Below are positions 59,169-64,000 of a stretch of DNA of 64,000 nucleotides, piece after piece. The position numbers and the translations under genes were made by a program. Source of the stretch: Pseudeuparius sepicola (lineage: Eukaryota; Arthropoda; Insecta; Coleoptera; Anthribidae); assembly GCA_963920635.1 (NCBI GenBank), contig OY987308.1, forward strand, positions 2,546,225-2,610,224, written 5' to 3'. The notes beneath the pieces were generated by a model. The model was not told where the DNA came from, ran no database searches, and was given only the letters and a program-made list of their open reading frames with translations. Position 1 is the first letter of the stretch; each line of letters begins with the position of its first letter.

Positions 59169-59597
59169 GGTAGGAGAGACCAAAATATTGCGATTGAGTC
59201 CAACATTGCTTAAACAAATGTTGTTTGTTTGAGAGATACAGTGCGTTCAAGTTCTTCTTTTTTAGATTGAATTATGGCTATATCTACCAAAATAATCAAG
59301 CTGCTGACCTGAAATCTGGCACTGCTATGTTGTTGGGGATGGAGAATAAGCTGAAAATGTCAATTTCTACGTATCTCACAGAGGGCGCCACTTGCGCGGT
59401 TTTTGGATCGTGCTTTTACTCGTAACTTTTGTGAGGTTATCTTTTTGGTCCTGCAGGTTTGTCATTTTAGCGCACCTTTTCATTCTGCAACAAAAAGGTA
59501 CTCTTGTTCCATAACGCCCAAATCAACCGTTTGCGTTTAAATGGCCAAAACGTGCCCCAAAACACCTGTTGACTTAAATATTCTAGGATCCATGCAC
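59169..59597 (+). mobile_element. Fragment of a dispersed repeat between duplicates
   Basis: 59230-59580 matches 43740-44070 (same strand) and 37430-37640 (opposite). A fragment of a MITE-like family; ends unclear. Confidence 0.55.
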
Positions 59598-60165
59598 TTT
59601 CACAAGCTCGATACATTCTCGGAAAGCACTGGACGAACCTTCCCTTTGTTTAGACGATTGTTGGAAATTTTCTACATTTACAATAAAATATCGCCCCCAC
59701 CTTCGCATCAGAAAGGAATTAGGCGCCCCCGAAATGCCCAAAACAACGCCTCCATTTCCCCTTTTCCCTCCGCGGGAAGATTAAACGTAAATTCTTCGTT
59801 TCCGTGGGGGAACGGTCCGCTCCGGGGCCTCCCACTTTTATTAAACCTGGCGTCTTATTGAAAACACCGGAATTGGAACGGAGGAACGGGAAGCGGGTCC
59901 GGGGGCGTTTGGTTAGGTTAGAACGGGGGGCGTGACTAATGATCGTGACTGGGGCCGAATACTAAAGCAAAGGGTGATCATTTTCTTTTATTGCCCAGTT
60001 TTACTATCGCGAATTTTAGTGTCGTGCCTTCAAATTGGTAGCTTGGGAGATATCGACACGGGAAACTTGAAGTTCTGACTGGAAACGTGCCTTTAAATAC
60101 GTAATTTCTAGGAATGGAGAATCAATTTTTGTGATTTTTTCCAACTCACGAGGATTGGTATTATT
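59598..60165 (+). repeat. Direct duplication, copy 2 (GC-rich)
   Basis: Partner of 58624-59168, with a 22-bp extra segment near 60079-60100. Confidence 0.85.
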
Positions 60166-60208
60166 TAAAAAATAATAATAATATTTTTCCTTAGTAAATA
60201 GCGATATA

Positions 60209-61597
60209 CAGGGTGAATTTTTTTCGATGACCACTATGGGGATCTCGGAAACAGAGCTAAAGCGAAGGTTAAATAGGGAAAGAATTGCAGTTTTGAATGC
60301 TCGATCTAATGCCCCTTTTGGATTTTTAAAAAAGTTCACGGCTCACTAGATATTTTGAAAAAAGTGATTTTTTTGCTGTTTCTTCAGATCTCTGTAGCTC
60401 CGTTATTTCTGATTATACAGAAAAACTGTAAAAACAAAAATTGTAGATAGTTTTGGGCTTAATAAGATCATCTTATCCAATTTTTTATGATGTTTGTGAT
60501 TTTTGAGATATGACATACACTTGTCTTTTTTAAATGTGAATCATAGTTGGCTGTGGCCTTATCAAATGCAAATCGGCCATTTTTTGAGCTTTCCAAAGAT
60601 ATAATAGGTACTCGGCATAGTTATTATAAAAAATAAAAGAGCCATATCATATTTCAGCCGTGGAATATTTTCATAATTACGTTCTATTTTATAATAGACA
60701 TACTTCAAACTTTCAAATATTTTATTTTTAACTGGTAACAAAATGTAACAAAATAAAACAAAAATTATCATGATAGAGGGAGAAATAGACTTATTTCCTG
60801 GCCGCCCTGATTCACCGATTTGTCTGTTTTGGATGGAACAGTACAAAATAAAGTATGAGACAATTGGTGAATTAAGAGCAGCAATTGCCGGTATTGACAG
60901 GCGCTCTCTAAGAAAGGCGACAAATTCAGTTTTAAAAAGATGCAATATTTGCATAAATAATAATGGTGAATTGTTTGAATACCTTTTAAAATTATAATAA
61001 GTTGAATTTGAGTTTTTAATTTTTGTTTTATTTTGTTACATTTTGTTACGAACTAAAAACAAAATATTAGAAAGTTTGAAGTATGTCTAATAAAATAGAA
61101 CGTAATTATCAAAATATTCCATGGCTGACTATGTGGAAATTTAAAAAAGGAAAACAGAAAATTAGCCATAGCTCTTTTATTTTTTATAATGACTATGTCG
61201 TGTATTATATCTTTGAAAAGTTCAAAAAATAGCCGATTTGATAAGGCCACAGCCAACTATGATTTACATTAAAAAACACAAGTTTATGACATCTCAAAAA
61301 TCACAAACAACATAAAAAATTTTATTAGACTATTTTATTAAGCCCAAAATTATCTACAATTTTTGTCTCTAGTGTTTCTGTACAGTCAGAAATAACGGAG
61401 CTATACAGTGATCTGATGAAATACCGAGCAAAAATCAATCTTTTCAAAATATCTGGTGAGCCATGAACTTTTTTAAAAATCCAAAAGGGACATTAGATTG
61501 AGCATTCAAAACTGCAATTCTTTCCGCATTTAACCTCTGTTCTAGCTCTGCTAGTTTCCGAGAGCCCTATAACGGTCATTGAAAAAACTCACCATAG
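60209..61597. mobile_element. CAGGGTGAG-family foldback, both arms
   Basis: Left end CAGGGTGAATTTTTTTCG after TA; right end is the degraded inverse (CACCATAG in place of CACCCTGTA). Arms pair over about 450 bp. The centre carries a plus-strand transposase tail. Confidence 0.8.
60780..60996 (+). pseudogene. Tc1/mariner-type transposase C-terminus
   Basis: Continuous for about 72 codons: YETIGELRAAIAGIDRRSLR, KATNSVLKRCNICINNNGEL, FEYLL and a stop, the usual tail of insect Tc1/mariner-class transposases. Just before it, the WP.RSPDL block is present only in another frame (the visible reading is FPGRPDSPIC). The catalytic residues upstream are absent. Confidence 0.75.
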
Positions 61598-62350
61598 CGG
61601 CATAGAAATCATCAGTTTTTCTTTAAGCAATAATTACAAAAGGTGAAATGTGTACAAATTGAAACAAATTAAAGACCCACCACGTATTTTTTAATTAACA
61701 AAGACTGCCCATTTACACACGTCCAAAATGAATTTGGCCACAGTTTTAAAATTCTACTAGTCTATATTAAATTTTTTTGAGCTTGCTTTGGTCAATATGT
61801 GTGTTATACCAAATGACATAATAGAAATTTTCATATACCGGGTATTTTCTGTCTCTTGATATAAGTTTCAATATGTTGACTAGTTCGCATAGAATCTTGG
61901 TGGCCCTGTATATCTTTGGCCTCCGATTTCAGTCTGCATTTAATTCCGGCAACACTTGGCCAAGCGGAGACCACATGGACCCGCGCCGCGATCGATCGTC
62001 TGGTCTGAAACCCATAAATTAACGGGCAAGGGAGAAAGTGAGATCGATGGCCGATTCGGAGCAAATGCTATGGGAGTAGCTGCTCTGGAAAATCGCGGTT
62101 TAATTGCGTTCATTATCTGGATGGTGTGTGTGTTTTTTTTTCGTTTAATTAAACCACTAGAAATGTTATTTATAGGTCGGCGCAGTTGTAGTTGTCTATG
62201 AAGCTGCATGCATATTTTACCTATCAGGCGTGAGTTAGTGAGTTAGGTGGGTCAAAACGGGGTGGTAGTCCCGCAGTAGACAATTTTTTGGAGTGCTACG
62301 CACAAACTAACTTTTATCTATTCTTATCACGTTTAAATCCACACACCAAT
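61598..62350. other. Unique-looking sequence, no gene seen
   Basis: A GC-richer patch (61915-62110) is open in several frames on both strands, which argues against any one being coding. No domain recognised. Confidence 0.4.
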
Positions 62351-62360
62351 ACCGTTGTTT

Positions 62361-62406
62361 TTGCACTCGACGCGCGTTTCGCTAACTAAGTTAGCATCAT
62401 CAGGAG
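62361..62406 (-). ncRNA. Hammerhead-ribozyme-like motif 5
   Basis: Minus strand: CTC (62404-62406) pairs with GAG (62366-62368). CTGATGA (62397-62403) is the exact core, then an extra T, helix II GCTAAC/GTTAGC with a TTA loop, GAAA, palindromic helix III ACGCGCGT (62370-62377), C at the cleavage position (GTC, the classic triplet). It lies about 170 nt downstream of the GIY-YIG stop codon, in the Penelope 3' terminal region. Confidence 0.75.
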
Positions 62407-62575
62407 ATGATTAAAACTAACCGCTTATTACTAACTTACTCTATTGATACTAAAAGTACCTACTACCTGTCAGTTTATTAGCATAAATAATGGACTGTAG
62501 GGCATGGGGCCCTTATCCTTATTTAAACTAAATTTACATCTGGAAATTTCTTTCAGGCTTTCATAGGCATCTAAT

Positions 62576-63498
<923 letters not shown>

Positions 63499-63500
63499 AG

Positions 63501-63574
<74 letters not shown>
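63499..63574. repeat. (TA)n microsatellite, about 38 units
   Basis: Second uninterrupted TA tract, directly after the duplicated Penelope linker. Confidence 0.98.
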
Positions 63575-63578
<4 letters not shown>

Positions 63579-64000
63579 ATGTAAGATTAGCGAGTGTAAA
63601 TGTAATAATTACAAGAAAAGGTGATAATGGTCAAACACTCAAAGTTAACAAAAAGAAAAAACTAGTAACCGCATACACGTGTTTCATGCTATTTGGCAAT
63701 CATCAGTACGGTGTAACATCAACCAAATCAAAAGATAGGCATGATTTGGGAAGCAACAAATGAAGTCCAGGCAGGAGCCAACAGCACATTTGCAGCTTCA
63801 GTCAGCACATCCCCTATTTTGGGGCTCGTACTAACATCGCCACGGAGGCTGCTAAAGCGACCTGCGTGGAAATCTTCATAACCCAAGATACAATGATAAT
63901 AAGGATGTAAGATTAGCGAGTGTAAATGTAATAATTACATAATTATTATTACAATAATTATGGACTTCATTTGTTGCTTCCCAAATCATGCCTATCTTTT
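63573..64000. repeat. Direct and inverted repeats at the window end
   Basis: A 41-bp direct repeat (63573-63613, 63899-63939) and an inverted repeat (63730-63768 with 63962-64000, perfect over 39 bp and cut by the window end). The inverted layout resembles the Penelope terminal region at 48090-48545. Confidence 0.75.
63668..63712 (-). ncRNA. Hammerhead-ribozyme-like motif 6
   Basis: Minus strand, 45 nt: helix I ACCGTA pairs with TGCGGT (six pairs, one G-U), exact core CTGATGA, an extra T, helix II TGC/GCA with a flanking U-U, GAAA, palindromic helix III ACACGTGT, A at the cleavage position. This is the strongest helix I of the set. Confidence 0.75.

Noticed and set aside
58930..59920. Telomeric TTAGG repeats
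   Set aside because: Only GGTTAGGTTAG at two places within duplicated sequence; far too short.
61831..62209. Overlapping frames on both strands near 62 kb
   Set aside because: Several phases are open at once in a GC-richer patch, with no domain or splice signals favouring one.

Overview
The window is eukaryotic, AT-rich and almost entirely built of transposable elements and other repeats. The families present (Penelope-like elements with GIY-YIG ends, two kinds of hAT, Tc1/mariner-type elements with TA target duplications, a THAP-coding foldback, many foldback MITEs beginning CAGGGTGT or CAGTGTGT) point to an insect nuclear genome. A beetle is a reasonable guess, but nothing here proves the order. 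I see no complete cellular gene. At most there are two or three isolated exon-like stretches (5040-5507, 28118-28280, possibly 5582-5698).

Layout. 0-5 kb: right end of a hAT element, a 26-bp CRE-centred palindrome, a THAP foldback, and a mariner-like foldback carrying a second foldback. 8.6-13.8 kb: an old tandem duplication whose two copies were each invaded by a different element. 14.5-16.6 kb: a Tc1/mariner-type element with a deleted transposase and a nested MITE. 17.2-20.8 kb: a second tandem duplication with a nearly identical 1.27-kb core. 21.3-24.5 kb: foldback MITEs, one split by a complete hAT insertion with an 8-bp target duplication. 25.3-31 kb: Penelope fragments in inverted arrangement, with an inserted unit carrying a 5S-rRNA-like block. 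32.4-35.5 kb: a second hAT family with a readable but broken transposase, interrupted by another copy of the first hAT. 36-39 kb: foldbacks. 39.4-42.5 kb: a tandem repeat of about 1.03 kb with a GC-rich block. 44.6-48.5 kb: Penelope fragments and an inverted Penelope terminal region. 48.8-53.5 kb: a highly regular 410-bp tandem array in which every unit holds a tRNA-like sequence. 54.1-58.6 kb: two Penelope copies head to head, one hosting a MITE and a hAT that itself holds a second 5S-like unit. 58.6-60.2 kb: a direct duplication of GC-rich unique sequence. 60.2-64 kb: a mariner-like foldback, a Penelope element with an intact GIY-YIG reading frame, and long TA microsatellites.

The signal I find most interesting is a set of six hammerhead-ribozyme-like motifs (10933, 25409, 48177, 48412, 62361, 63668) linked to Penelope terminal regions. 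Each has CTGANGA, a second helix, GAAA, a complementary helix I, and a very short helix III whose sequence is a perfect palindrome. That is what one would expect of ribozymes working as dimers. Second are the tRNA-like 410-bp satellite (twelve copies, exact period, intact A and B boxes) and the twice-seen 5S-like unit with its own T-run. All assignments were made by reading sequence and translations by eye; no database was searched.
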